NCBI GenBank assembly: GCA_965649825.1
Contig: OZ287703.1
Location: 558,001 to 622,000, forward strand
Reading direction: 5' to 3'
Source of the DNA: Penicillus capitatus
Lineage: Eukaryota > Chlorophyta
DNA: 64,000 nucleotides
Made by a program: the position numbers and the translations under genes. The notes under the pieces were generated by a model. That model saw only the letters and a list, made by a program, of their open reading frames with translations. It was not told the DNA's origin and made no database searches. Positions 1-11,934 of this stretch are shown here, piece after piece; the stretch's first letter is position 1, and each line of letters begins with the position of its first letter.

Positions 1-1734
1 CATGTCCTGTCCAATTCTGTAGCCAAAAGGCGAAGATTGCCTGCAAGATACGCAGTGAATATGGTGCCGTGAAAGATATCGTCGCCTTGGAGAACCGACC
101 GCAGATTGGCCCAGTGGTACCGACGTCGACGAAATCGGACACCAAGAGTGAGACGGCTCAGCTCATCGATACCGTCCGGGAGACACATCACAAGTGCCAC
201 TCACAAATCCGTAGCGCGTGTGGATAAATTGTCGCGTGTCATGCGCACAGATCAGGGGCTCTCGTTGTGAGCGGACAAGGGAGGACTGGATCTGGTCAAA
301 TCTCTACTGTGAAGGGTGACGAATGTTCCAAAAGAGTGAGATCAGCGGATGAAAGTGTGATCATAGGATACGAGAAGACAAGTGCGGCAATCAGTCGTCG
401 TTTGGGATCGAAATGGCCGAAGCCTGCGTGGCATGCACCATGGAAGAATTACCGTGTCATCTCGAGTCATTTGGGGTTTGCTGTTTCTGTATACAAGCGC
501 ACAATGAGCAGAGGGATGGTTTCAGGTGGGTGCGATCCATTGCCTTTGATCCAGGGAATGAATGGTTTGCCACTGGCTCGGCCGATCGGACGATCAAGAT
601 CTGGGAAACGGCAACGGGAACATTGAAGCTCACGCTGATGGGTCACATCGAACAGGTCCATCATCTGAACGACTCGCCCGCTTAACGATACACATTCTCT
701 CTCTGCAGGTCACTGGACTGGCCATCAGTGCACGGCATCCTTACATGTTTTCGTCTGGACTCGACAAGAAAGTGATGTGCTGGGACTTGGAAGCGAACAA
801 AGTACGCAAGAGAGAGGCGCATTTTTGATAGTCTATGCAAATGGATGTGATTCCATAGGTTATTCGTAACTATCATGGACATCTCTCGGGTGTCTATTCG
901 TTGAAACTGCATCCGACGTTGGATCTTATCATGACAGGAGGACGGGATTCTGTTTGTCGCGTCTGGGACATGCGAACAAAGCTACAGATCTTTTGCATGT
1001 CTGGTCACGATAACACCGTTTGTTCCATTCTCACACGTTCCACCGATCCGCAAGTGCGATCGCAATGTCGATCTGATAGGAAAGCTCATAAGACAGTGCC
1101 TAGGTGATCACTGGAAGCCATGATGCCACGATTAAACTGTGGGATCTGCGCAAGAACAGGACGATGTCGACGTTGACACACCACAAGAAATCTATTCGAA
1201 CAATGGCGCTGCATGCTGAACAGCCAACCTTCTGCGCAGCTTCCGCAGACAATATCAAGAAATTCAAGCTTCCTTCGGTCCGGCGACCATTTTGTATTAT
1301 GTGATGTGACAGCTCATCTCTGGCTGGTGATATCTAGGGCGAATTTCTGCATAATACGATTCAGAAACAGGCCACCATTATCAATGCTATGGCTGTCAAC
1401 GAAGATGGCGTCATGGCAACGGGAGGCAACAATGGAATGCTCTGGTTCTGGGACTGGCACAGTGGGAACTGCTTTCAAGAGACGGACGTCATTCCACAGC
1501 CGGGTTCTCTGGAGAGCGAAGCCGGAATCTTCGCCATGGCCTTTGACGTGACAGGTCTATCCTGCCCCACACCCTACCTTCTGGTCCACTCCATCCAACC
1601 TAGCTGCTTTAGGATCGCGATTGGTCACATGTGAGGCAGACAAGACGGTCAAGATGTGGAAGGAAGATACAGAAGCGACGCCGGAGACACATCCTGTCCA
1701 ATTTAAACCTCCGCGCCAAATGCGCCGATTCTAA
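1..1734 (+). CDS. PRL1: PRL1/PLRG1-type WD40 splicing factor (5' partial)
   Basis: WD40 propeller protein of the NineTeen/Prp19-associated spliceosome complex, acting in the nucleus. Exons that can be placed: about 22-173 (N-terminal, 3' edge uncertain), one ending at 475, then 526-655, 709-801, 859-1053, 1104-1277, 1338-1554 and 1613-1734. They join in frame and end in RQMRRF-stop. Plant-PRL1 hallmarks are visible: [48 protein letters not shown] and [13 protein letters not shown]. Seven WD repeats can be counted. The start codon lies upstream of the window. The exon structure between about 170 and 400 is not resolved. It is very close to plant PRL1, closer than to the animal protein. The kinesin gene starts 78 bp downstream on the same strand. 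Confidence 0.95.
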
Positions 1735-1812
1735 GGATCGCCATTCTCGTCGTTTTGTCTTTCATTTCGATAGCGTTCCGTCAATTGACGCGTTCTCTGC
1801 GGTGCGTCTTCG

Positions 1813-4800
1813 ATGTCGACCAATACCACACAGCGCAGTACGACCAGAGATGGCGGCAGTGTACACGTCCAGGTCGTCGTGCGTTGCCGGTGAGCCAGTC
1901 ATAAGGTGTCGCGATCCAAAGCTGTCGGTTGTGCACAACAGACCACTGAATGCGAAGGAACGCGTTCGCAATGTCCAGGACGTCGTTTCCTGCACGAGCA
2001 ACGACGTTTGTGTCGAAGATCGAACACAGAGCTTCAAGAAATACAGTTTCGACAGAGTCGGCGCGCCCGTTACGCTTTAGCTATCTGGCAAGGTAGCGTT
2101 GTAGGTCTTTGGACCCGATGCGTCACAGGAGACGGTGTTCGATGCGGCGATCCAGCCGTTTGTCGAGAATGTCCTTGAAGGATTTAACTGTACCATATTT
2201 GCTTACGGTCAAACGGGGACGGGAAAGACCTACACCATGAGTGGAGACTCTCTGTCAGGCTCAGCAGCGAACGGTTAGAGATGGGTGATGTCGATTGATG
2301 TGACGTTTGCTGTACAGGAGAGTTGCCGGCAGGAGCAGGGATCATTCCTAGAACGGTAAAGCGCATCTTTCAGCAGCTTCAGGGATCGGATTCGACCGTG
2401 ACCGTCAATTTCTTGGAGCTCTATAACGAGGAGTTGACAGATCTGTTGGATCCGTGGTCAGATCAAGTGGACAAAGATGGCAATCGCAAGAAAAAGATCA
2501 TGCGGATCATGGAGGATCAAGTAACGGAGCCAGGAACGAAACTGAGACGTGGCATACTGCTGTCGCCATATCCGGATGACTGTGTCGTGACAAACGAAGC
2601 CGAGATTCTGCAGATCTTGGAACGGGGCAATGCCCAACGCCAAACGGCCGAGACGCTTCTAAATGATCAGTCCAGTCGGTCACACTCGATCTTCGTCATC
2701 AGTATTCACATGAAAGAGACGAAATCGACCGGAGAAGACGTCATCAAGATCGGCAAGCTCAATTTGGTCGATCTGGCTGGATCGGAGAATGTATCTCGGG
2801 CTGGATCGAATCGGAAAGAAGAGCGTCAACGAGAGGCAGGAAACATTAACCAATCGTTGCTAACGCTGGGACGCGTGATTAATGCTCTTGTGGATAAGAG
2901 CCTTCACATTCCATACAGAGACAGCAATTTGACAAGATTGCTCAGAGATTCGCTTGGAGGATCGACGAAGACGTTGATGATTGCGACGATCAGTTCAGGG
3001 GAATGCAGTCAGGAAGAGACATTCAAGACGCTAGACTACGCTAAACGCGCCAAGAGCATCAAAAACAAACCGGAAGTCAATCAGCGCATTTCGAAGACGG
3101 ATCTGGTCAAGGATCTTCATGGAGAGATCAAAAGGCTCAAGGAAGAACTGGTCTGCCAGCGAAGAAAAGAAGGTAAGGGGCACAGCGAATCCATCTCTCA
3201 GAGATAATAATTGCGAGATTTGCATGTCAGGTGTGATCGTGCTTCCCTTAGAAAAGCACGCTCAGAATGAAGAGGACAGAAAGAAGATGCTGAAAGATAT
3301 GGACAGTGCCAGAGAACGGGAGAAGGATCTCCAGAAACAAGTTTGGAGGAATCCTGCTGTGGATAGAGTGAGCGATCTGACCTGTGCCTAGATGGATCGT
3401 GTACAGATGGAGATAAAAGCATTAGATGCTGAAAAGACAGCTCTAACAGAGAAGCTATCGGCAACGGAGGATCAGCTGAAAGAACAGTCGGCGAAGTTAG
3501 AGGATCAGATCTATTGGTCGGATATGTATCGTAAGAACTGGGAAGAACTGACAGCACAGCTGAAGATGCAGTCAACAAATCTGGAGACAACAATGCAGGC
3601 GCTGCAGACACAGAAACAGGCATTGCAGCAGCTGACACAGCAACTGGAAAACAACGATGACGTTTCCAAAGGCATGGTCAAAATTGTGAAGGACCGTGTG
3701 GATGCCTTGTGTCGTTTTCTGGATGCTTCCGTCTCCGATTGCCAGAGCAAGACGCAGGCGCTCCTGCGCAGCCGTGAGGCCAAGAGAGTGAAGAGGGAGA
3801 AGGAGGTGCAGAGGATGCGACACGAGGCAGAGCGGGTTCTGCAATTGCAGAGCGCATCCGAAGAAGAATCTGCAAAGCTATGGAGTCTAACATCCAATCA
3901 GATCGATGATCATATCCAGCAGTGCCAGGATCAGTACCAACGACTGCAGACCGAAGTGACACAAGTGGTTTCCAAAGGACTCCAGGATGTTCTCGCCGTG
4001 GCTGACGATCGGCATCAGACATGGAGCAAAGTGATGGAGAACGTAAAAGAGCAGGAGCGACAGCGATCCGAACGAGTAAGAGAGGAGCAGGAGCGTCTTC
4101 TCGAGCGTAAGAGAAGACTCGAGGAATTGAGAAAAGAGGCAGAAAAGACAGAGGAGAGCACTCTTAAGCAGATCCAAGATACCACTGCTACTGTTCTCCA
4201 GGTGAAATGCATATAAAGGAAACGGCGGCTGTGTTTCATGGATGGCGTTTGCAGGAGACGATGACGCGATGTTTAAAAGAGGCAATGCCAGCAATACTCA
4301 AGGCGACGGCGCAGGGCCTTCAGCCGCAGAAATCTGTGATGGCTCAGTGTTCTGAGATTCTGTCAGAGGTGAATGTGGCAGTGCAGGACTCCGTCAAGGC
4401 ATCGGATCAGCCTCTTTCTCCCAGTTCTGACTGTCGTGCCATTTCCGAAGAAATGCTCGAACACCTCAACCGTCTTGCCCAAGAGCTTCAGCACATTCAG
4501 CCGGACGAAAATCGGTCTTCGCTCAAACAAACACAAGTACAGCCCTGTCACATCACAGTCTCGATTTTTCCAAGGCACGGTTGTCACATCAGGTGTCCTG
4601 TGAGATCAGGCAGAAGGAGGTGAAGGAACGTCTGACAGCTCTGCACGCGACAATGCAGCGTCAGGCAGCGCAACAAAAACAGGATGTGGCGACAGAAGAG
4701 GGAGACTGGACGTCGCTCGCCAACGCCATACAATCGCTAGCTCGCGACTGCGGCTGTCAACTCGCTGCCTTGCATGACGACATGACTGCCCAAGCGAAGC

Positions 4801-5030
4801 ATCTGGATACGTCCGTCCCTGTCGCCATCGATCCGATCGCCCCGACAGATCCTATCGGCGATTCAAAACGCGACAGGCGCCCCAGCGATTCCAGTCCCTC
4901 TGGCGTCATGAATGAATCCCATGTGTGCAATACACTGACACCCAGCACACGTGTCATTCACAGAGCCAAGCGCACAAGACCCGGTCCCCATCCAAACAGC
5001 CATCAAAATATGAATAACAAAGATGCTTAA
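1813..5030 (+). CDS. Kinesin-5 (BimC/Eg5 family) mitotic motor
   Basis: Plus-end-directed tetrameric motor that crosslinks spindle or phragmoplast microtubules. Exons: 1813-1889, 1942-2056, 2105-2273, 2318-3172, 3231-3340, 3392-4201, 4255-4536 and 4593-5030, about 951 residues. The start at 1813 ([15 protein letters not shown]) runs straight into the motor segment [12 protein letters not shown]. Motor motifs: P-loop GQTGTGKT near residue 99, switch [12 protein letters not shown], switch II DLAGSEN. The neck reads [12 protein letters not shown], as in kinesin-5. A long coiled coil follows, then a polar tail with [14 protein letters not shown], at best a degenerate BimC box. The last acceptor could instead be 4574, which adds six residues in frame; a 21-nt alternative also exists at 3251. 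Confidence 0.95.
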
Positions 5031-5699
5031 TGCCTGTGAAATAACAACCTTTGCAGACGGTTTGCACTGGTGCCCCGTCATCCAACCGTTTACGAAGGGT
5101 GTATGCTGTCCCTTCGTATTGCCGACCGTGCATTGGCTCAGCTTGGCGTCGACCTAACCCCTTACAGAAAACATCTTTTCATCTTGTCGCGTTCCATTCG
5201 TTCCGAGTTCCAAGTCCAAGTAGATTTCGCTTCACACGAAATTCATTTGTGCGGCGCGGTTTCAAATCTCAACTCTCGAATCTTCTTTTGCTCGTTTCAA
5301 AGAAATTCCTTAACGTGTTCTGCGACTGCCGTCGACGTCCTTTTGCTCAATTGTTCATCAAGAGCCTCTGCGCATCTCTCAGTGCTGGAGAGAGTTCTAC
5401 CTTTGGACGGTTTTCAGCTATCGACAGTTTTGTCCATATCGTAAACGCCGCGCCGAGAACGTATCTCGCCGAGTGTCCACCCAGCACGGACCTTTCTGTT
5501 CGACTCAAGGCCGACATCAGCTCCACTGCAAAGAAGGTAGAGCCGTCGGCTGGGCTTCACGGTCAGCATGATGCATGCATGCATGCAGTTAGGGGAATGC
5601 TTCGTAAGAACTCTGTCGAAGTGACCAATGGCGAAACGGACCGACTGCCCCACACTCGAGTAATGCCGTCTCTTCGCCGCCTTGGCCGTACATTTATCG
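5031..5699. other. Intergenic / 5' region of the coiled-coil gene
   Basis: No recognisable gene. Long open frames exist on both strands here, but none resembles a known family and none splices better than the model starting at 5700. A short ATGC-type microsatellite lies at about 5566-5587. The segment probably holds the kinesin 3' UTR and the promoter and 5' UTR of the next gene. An extra upstream exon of that gene cannot be excluded. Confidence 0.4.
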
Positions 5700-6989
5700 A
5701 TGAGGCCGCCTTGTGCGCAGACCGCCGCGGTTCTCGTGGAAAAACTGAAGGAGTTTCGCCAGAGTTACAACCGGGTGCGTACCTGCCGATGCTGTGTACC
5801 GTCATTGTCGACATCGAGATGTGCTGTTTCGTGTTTAGACGCATGGGCAAGTGTGTGAGTTTTTTGAGCAAGCGCATATTATCGAGAAAATATACCATCA
5901 CTCCCCTGGTCCTTCCAAGACCGCCACTTCCATCGCCAAGCACGAAGACAAACCTGAGGACAGTGACAATGATGAAGAGGAAGGATGCAACGAGCAAAAG
6001 ACATGGAGCATCAAACAGAAGCTCAATAGCTGGAGAGCGGTGATGCGTGAAGTGGTTTGCGATGTATGTCCCAATCTTCAACTGGAAAATCAGCCTGACA
6101 TCGTAATCGCCCTTCTGCCGACAGCACTGACGGACTGACTGATGTGACTTCTGTGATTGTCTTCAGAATCCTGGACTCATGAAACACGTGCTCGACGAAA
6201 TACGCAAACTCAAGACAGAATTGGCCTTTCAACATAATACGATTTTGGAACTGACCCATCAATTAGAGAATCATCAAGTGTGTGAGCGATGTCTTCTGAT
6301 GACAGAAAGAGTGATGATGTGTGACGTAGGGTAAAAATCAAAGAAAGGATCGATTAATTGAGAAGCTGCTGCATCGAAGCCGCGAGATTCGTTTAGAGGG
6401 CCACCACCATCGTAACGCCCAGGCCCACCAAAGCGAACAGAGGATTGTTTTTGGCCCCGAAACCTCTGAGGAACGTTTACGTCAAAGCCAACACCTCATT
6501 GACAGTTTTGATCAAGATGACTTCCGTATGTTTGGCGACCTGGGTGATTTCTCTTTCGACCTGCAGGACCTTGTATCACATTATTTGTGGGAGACGGATG
6601 AGAAGAGGGGAAAAGATAGCGTCGATGCCAGACAAGGGAGTCCTGCTTCCCATCAGCCTGCCACTGCCACGATAGAAGCTGCTCATGATCTCAGCAGTCA
6701 TTGTCTCGTATCTGAGAATGAAACTGTTAAAAGTCATGAATCGGTGGACATCAATAAAGAAGAGGCTGTTGATAGCACTAACAATGATGCACCTAGAAAT
6801 TCAGAGATATCCGAAATTGATCGAGCGGCATCTCCGTTAGACAGTCGTATTCCTCCAGCATCCGTCGACGCATCTGCCAGGAATGCGAGATGGAAAAATC
6901 ACCGTGCACTGTTGGGCATCTGCGGACGCCTGGGATGTGTCTATGTGGCATGCAAAGTGATGCGAAAGAGCGGATCTGGAAGACAATAA
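5700..6989 (+). CDS. Orphan coiled-coil protein
   Basis: No family recognised. Exons 5700-5774, 5839-6102, 6167-6277 and 6330-6989 each have lengths divisible by three and join at consensus GT-AG sites, giving 369 residues. The N-terminus (MRPPCAQTAAVLVEKLKEFRQ) starts a helix. An acidic stretch (EDSDNDEEE) follows near residue 55-60. A heptad-rich helix then spans the second and third introns (HVLDEIRKLKTELAFQHNTI, then RKDRLIEKLLHRSREIRLE). The C-terminal half is polar and probably disordered. The 3' end is the weakest part: a second frame over 6860-7000 carries several cysteines, so the last exon could end differently. Confidence 0.6.
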
Positions 6990-7499
6990 GGCTTATTACG
7001 TTCGAATGTCGATTTCTGAGATGCACACATTTCGAAAAGAGCTTTAAACCCCCTCATCCAAAACATCACTCACTAATGCAACGTGCTGACATACGACTTT
7101 GACAATATGTCTATACTTACTCACTAGCTGTCGTTTCATTGTTGTCTCTCTCTTCACTTCACTGTGCGTAATTTCATTCAAGTGCCTTCGTGTGATGGCC
7201 TGTTGACGTTTTGGATTGATTGGGTTATTGATGAGATTCTTATCGTTGTTGTGTTGATGATGATTGAAAAAGCTGAAGGAATAGGCGATGTGTCTCCCTC
7301 TCCTCTCTCTGCATTCTGATTCTGATTACGAGAATGGATGGATACTGAGTATCAACCAGCAAGATTATGTGTTGTGATACGCGTGTCATCGACTGACGGC
7401 ACTTACTAGATTACTGATTAGGCTCTATAATGTTTATTGACCTTAGCTTAACACCAAGGGTGTTCTAGTGATTTGTCGTACATTGATCGTCCTGTCGCC
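6990..7499. other. Intergenic region, no gene seen
   Basis: This is AT-richer than its neighbours, with stops in all frames and no RNA gene that I can recognise. It probably contains the 3' UTR of the coiled-coil gene and the promoter of the rhodanese gene. Confidence 0.5.
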
Positions 7500-8240
7500 A
7501 TGCTGCTCACCAGAGCCTGGGTTGGGAAAGCGCTCCCGTGTCGAAAGGGAACAACGCATGAAAGCGTGTCGGTAAAAGGACGATGCTTCACGGGGCGGCG
7601 CCCCTCGATCGTCGATTCGCGACGATTGCGAAGGTGTTCTGCAGCGTCGAGCTCGACAGACGTCTACCGCTGGCCGGAGTGGAGCGAAACCTGGCGTTTC
7701 TTGACAGACAGCGGCCTGCAGTCCGTCGATGCCGCGCGAGCGCAGGAGATGGTACAGACAGGAAAATGGATCCTTGTTGATGCGCGTCCATCCTCTCTCT
7801 ACGAAAAGAGCCACGCCGAAGGGGCGCTGTCGATCCCTCTCTTCGATGACATCAACTGGACCAGTGCCTCGCCCATGGCTTACTTGCGTGCGGCGGCCTA
7901 TCTCGTGAACGGCGTGTCGCCAGTCGTACCGAACGAACAGTTCATGGAGGAGGTGACGAAGGCGAAAGGGGAGGGGAAGGGATTGATCTTCTACTGCGAG
8001 ACAGGCGGGACGATGACGCCGTCGACGAATTTTATGTTCGGGAAGCAATCGAGATCACTCAAAGCGTGCTATCGTGCTCTAAGCGTCGACGCTTCCTGCC
8101 CGTGTGCGCATTTGGATGGAGGTCTCTACGGATGGTATCGACAAAAGATGCCTATAGAGGGAGAATACGATGAAGGAAACGCAGGCAAGACGCCAAACAT
8201 CGCGAAGGAGCCGGATTTGAAAGATGCCATGTCTTCATAA
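7500..8240 (+). CDS. Plastid-type rhodanese-domain protein
   Basis: Single-exon gene of 246 residues. The ATG at 7500 begins a basic, Ser/Thr-rich segment (residues 1-50, e.g. MLLTRAWVGKALPCRKG) typical of an organellar transit peptide; longer readings would need TTG starts. The rhodanese domain runs from about residue 70 to 220. WILVDARPSSLYEKSHAEGA is the first signature and the active-site loop is CETGGTM with Cys166, followed by QSRSL and a terminal LDGGLYGWYRQKMP. The C-GGT-M loop plus QSRSL and HL(E/D)GG(I/L)Y-W is the pattern of plant plastid STR-type rhodaneses, not of thiosulfate sulfurtransferases with a C-x-S/G-x-R loop. Substrate is unknown. Being intronless is unusual among its neighbours. 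Confidence 0.85.
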   Translation: MLLTRAWVGKALPCRKGTTHESVSVKGRCFTGRRPSIVDSRRLRRCSAASSSTDVYRWPEWSETWRFLTDSGLQSVDAARAQEMVQTGKWILVDARPSSLYEKSHAEGALSIPLFDDINWTSASPMAYLRAAAYLVNGVSPVVPNEQFMEEVTKAKGEGKGLIFYCETGGTMTPSTNFMFGKQSRSLKACYRALSVDASCPCAHLDGGLYGWYRQKMPIEGEYDEGNAGKTPNIAKEPDLKDAMSS

Positions 8241-8487
8241 TACTACAATACCGGATCTTGAACATGTGTACCGGACGGACACTCTCTTCAAAGCTCAATG
8301 TCATTGCCCATCATTTAGAAACGGCTAGTCCAATAGATCGTTTAACAGGGCAATAGACGGCAATATAGAGACAAACAAGGAAATTAAGATTCGCGTGCTT
8401 TGCACGGAACTGCGTGGAATCTGACTGATCTCGAAATCAAATAAAGGTGAGTAAAAGCACTGTGATAGCTGTCGTAGATGTTCCTCG

Positions 8488-10134
8488 CTAGACTGGACTC
8501 TGCCCGTCGATGACCGACATCCACGATCCGAACTCTTTGAGGAGTCCAGGCGTGAGCTCGTGGCACCCGTTGATGTTCACACGCGACAGGAACTTGAGGT
8601 TCCTAAGAGATCTGAACTGTATGTCCTTAACAGGTAACCAAGAGATATTCAGAACTTCTAACTGATGAAACCAGTTGCTGATGTAAAACAGAACGTCTGT
8701 GCGGACGCCGTGACAGGCAGCGATTTCTAAACGGCGCAATCGAAGGCTGAGAGGCTGTAGTGCACGCAGACCGATGTCGGTAATGTGTCGGCAACAACTG
8801 AGGATCAAGGACTCTAAGAACACAAATTTCTGCAACGTCTGCAAGCCATCGTCTGTCATCTGAGCACAGAATTCGAGATCCAGGTGAACCAGATGTTTCA
8901 TTGATGACAGAAGCTTCATTTCTGGATCGGTCACACCTAAGGCAACGCCACCTGTCACATCATAGATGCATTGCCGTTTGTTATCGACCTGAACAGAGGG
9001 ATAGGTCAAGAGCTGTCAGAGGACAATGATGGAGTGCTGCCAGTCCGTTCTGACCCACCTGGGCGCAGTTCTGCAAAACGAGCTCGTTGAGATGCGGCAT
9101 CTTGGCGGCGATGCGTTGCAGCACGCCATCCGTCACCCAGTTGTAGCAATCTTTTAGCTTCAGCTTCCTCAGCGACCAGGTTTCACCCTCCATGCCTCTA
9201 CCCTCCACCCAGGAGCCCGTTAGACGTGTCGAGTAAGCCAGATCCAAAGACTGCAGTTTTTTTATTTTGATCAAGTGGCTCACACCATCGTCCGTTATTT
9301 CATTCAGTTTTCCCAAATCCAAAAATGTCAGCTGATGTAATTGAGTGAGATCAATGATACACAGATCGTCAATTTCTGAGCAGTTTCTTAGAGTGAGAGA
9401 CGTGAGATAAGGCAGTTCGATCATAGCATGGATGCCACTGCGATTAACCATCGTACGCTCCAGGTTCAGCACCTCCATTTGTTGAAAACACCTCACCATA
9501 GCAATCCCTGTCTCTGTCATTCCATGACACTCCCCTAACACAAGTATCGATCTCACTCACACATTCTCCCGCCGTCATACAGAATGATACCCAAATCCAA
9601 ATGCGTCAGATGCGTGAGATGTGTAATCGTAGAGAATGACGCATCGGACACGGGATTCCACCTCAGCTGCAGTTTCTTGAGACGTTTCAGTCCTCCGATC
9701 GTCTCGCCATTCACTCCAGTGTAGCCGATATAGCTGGCAGGGACAGGTGAACGGCATCCTCCGAGATTGAGTTCTTCGAGTTGCGTGAGATAAAGAGAAA
9801 GGGCGGCGGTGCCTTTGTTGGTCACTCCATGACATTTTGCCAGACTTAAGCTCTTTAACTTCGTCCCTTTGCAAAGAGAGTAGCATTTTGAGAAGGTCTG
9901 CAGCGAGTGATCGTGAATCTGATCCCAACAGCGACTCAAATCGAGTGACGTGACGTTTGGAAAACGATTGGGCTTGAACAGGTACTGTAGGGTCTTAGGA
10001 CTGATGCGCGTAACATGCAGCTTTACGAGAGCGTTAAAGCGGCGGTTGACGAGGTGAAGGCTCTTGAAGTGACACGGCGTCAGCTTCGGCACGAGGACTT
10101 CGAAGAGGTCCTCTGGGAAGTCAGACCAGGTCAT
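8488..10134 (-). CDS. F-box/leucine-rich-repeat protein
   Basis: Probable substrate receptor of an SCF ubiquitin ligase. Exons on the minus strand: 10134-9591, 9534-8989 and 8951-8488, 517 residues, closing in frame. The ATG at 10134 is the first in frame. Residues 3-40 (WSDFPEDLFEVLVPKL, then LHLVNRRFNALV) read as an F-box. The rest is at least twelve LRRs of the cysteine-containing/AMN1 type, with repeated L-L-L-C-ITD-G patterns (LNLGGCRS, LTLRNCSEIDD, LVLQNCAQVG, LILSCCRHITD, INGCHELT). The second intron is only 37 bp. The gene is divergent from the DUF760 gene, 113 bp away. A second gene of the same architecture lies at 52221-53962. Confidence 0.88.
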
Positions 10135-10247
10135 CTTGTCAAATGGACTCCCGTACTCGAAATAACAGACGCAACTAATCGACAACGACAAAGAAACGTC
10201 ACATCATCTGACAACAGCGTGTTTGTCGGTTTGTGGTGGGCACCTAG
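10135..10247. promoter_or_regulatory. Short divergent intergenic region (likely bidirectional promoter)
   Basis: Only 113 bp separate the start codons of the minus-strand F-box/LRR gene and the plus-strand DUF760 gene, so both promoters and 5' UTRs must lie here or inside the neighbouring coding sequence. No TATA box is obvious. Confidence 0.45.
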
Positions 10248-11845
10248 ATGGATGCGTTGACATACCCTGGTCGCATGGTCGCTCTGCGACGCCGAGCCGC
10301 CACCCACGTCGTTTCGTTTGCGTCCCGGCGTGGGATGCTTGGCGGGACGTTTAATGCGCGAAGAATACGGCGGGTACCGCAGCAGATCGTTGTTCGAAGC
10401 CATCGGCGTCTTCAAGCGCGGGCAGATTCTACAGAAGAGTTCCCAGAAGAGAGGAGCTTAGTAAGCGCGTCGAATCGACCCGTTCTCGAACTGACCACTG
10501 ACGTGACGGAATGGCAGGCTCCTTCAAAACCTCAGACGGCATTTGGCGAGATGCTGACGTATTACTTAAAGATGGAGCCCCAGCTGTTCAAGTCTGCACT
10601 GGAAGACAAATTAAAGGCGCTGAATGCCGAAGCCAGTGCAGCGCGATTGGACGAAGAGACGAAGAAATTGGATGTCGAGAAAAACACGGAGACAATGGAT
10701 CTCACACTTTCAAAGTGTGAACGAACGTCGAACACTCTTTTAGAATCATTGTCTCCTGTTTGTTAGACGCATGCAGGAGGTGCGGGCGAAAGAGAGAAGC
10801 CATGACCTTCAGGATCTGATGTACATCTCCGTTCTGGAGAAATTCCTTGTTATCGGCGTCGACATGCTGCCGCGTATGGACGGTAGACTGTGCGATGTCC
10901 TTAAGTACTGTGAGGATGTGACGTGCGAGACAGACGAGACGGCCGATGGAGATTCGACGTTAGAGGCACTGACACGTGGCGTGCATTCCGTCGAGGCATT
11001 GGATTTAGTACGAGAGCACGTTCTGGCCGTGATGGGACAGACAGCGATGGCCGTGGCATCAGCGAAACTCAAACTGAGTAAACTCCAAATGGCTCAAGTC
11101 CGTTTCGCCTATGGTATTTCGCATCTATCAACACATGTGTCGCAGATCTATGCTGCCTCCATCATGTTCGGCTACTTCCTGCGAGGCGTCGACAAGCGTT
11201 TTCAACTGGAGCGTTCGTTGGGATTAATTTCGGACGCCGATCTCACCGATGCTACCAGTCGTCTCGAGAAGCTCTTCCACGAAGTGCGTCCTTTTCGAAT
11301 CGCACGCGTTTGCCGAACCCCGTTCATATGATCAGGCATCGAATGTGGAATCGGTCGATGATCCAGACGTGGTCGTGCCCAAGGAGACAGGCGAACCAGA
11401 AACGGCTTCTTCTCCCGGACCATCCTCTGGCAATCTGCGTCGCTACGTCGAAGCTTTCGACGTCGCCGCTCTGCGCGAAATGGCGGCGATTGTGAGTCTA
11501 GAAGGCGCCGCCCTGGTCGAGCGACAAACGCTAGCGCTCTTTGGCGACGTCAAACAACTGCAGGAGGAAATGCAGAACGCCATTGGACGCGACGTCATCT
11601 CAGCCGAGGAGCTCTTTCAGCGGGTGCAGAATGCCGTTCGCGATGACGCCGTGGCAACGCTCGTTATGACGGTCGGTTCGCAACGCCGTGCTGTGCTGGA
11701 GGCAGTCGCTTTCGGGACGTTCTTGCGCGACGTCGAGCGACACATCGACTCCGAGTACAATCTCCTGACGGCCCTCCCAGCGCCAAAGGAATCCGGTGGC
11801 GATAGTTCCGGTCCAGGAGGACCATCATCCCCAATGGGTTTTTGA
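10248..11845 (+). CDS. DUF760 plastid protein (At3g17800-like)
   Basis: Exons 10248-10714, 10767-11283 and 11336-11845, 497 residues, in frame. The basic N-terminus (many Arg/Ser, almost no acidic residues in the first 45) fits a plastid transit peptide. Two DUF760-type halves are visible. The first has MLTYYLKMEPQLFKSALE, then LQDLMYISVLEKFL, LVREHVLAVMG and FGYFLRGVDKRFQLERSLG. The second has YVEAFDVAALREMAAI, LVERQTLALFGD and FGTFLRDVERHIDSEYNLL. These are the signatures of the plant UV-B-induced At3g17800 family; the molecular function is unknown. The CYP51 ATG follows 90 bp after the stop. Confidence 0.85.
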
Positions 11846-11934
11846 ACGGACAGCGGGTGGTAATAACACTCTCCCTCCATCCGAACGAGCATGTCACCAT
11901 TTTCATTTCCGCGTTCACATCTTCGTTGTTGGCG

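Noticed and set aside
5051-6043. A 330-codon open frame on the plus strand
   Set aside because: No ATG at its 5' end, odd composition, no family resemblance. Part of it overlaps the better-supported spliced coiled-coil gene in another frame.
7443-8048. A 201-codon open frame on the minus strand
   Set aside because: It is the antisense of the rhodanese gene, which has clear homology; codon bias of the sense strand creates it.
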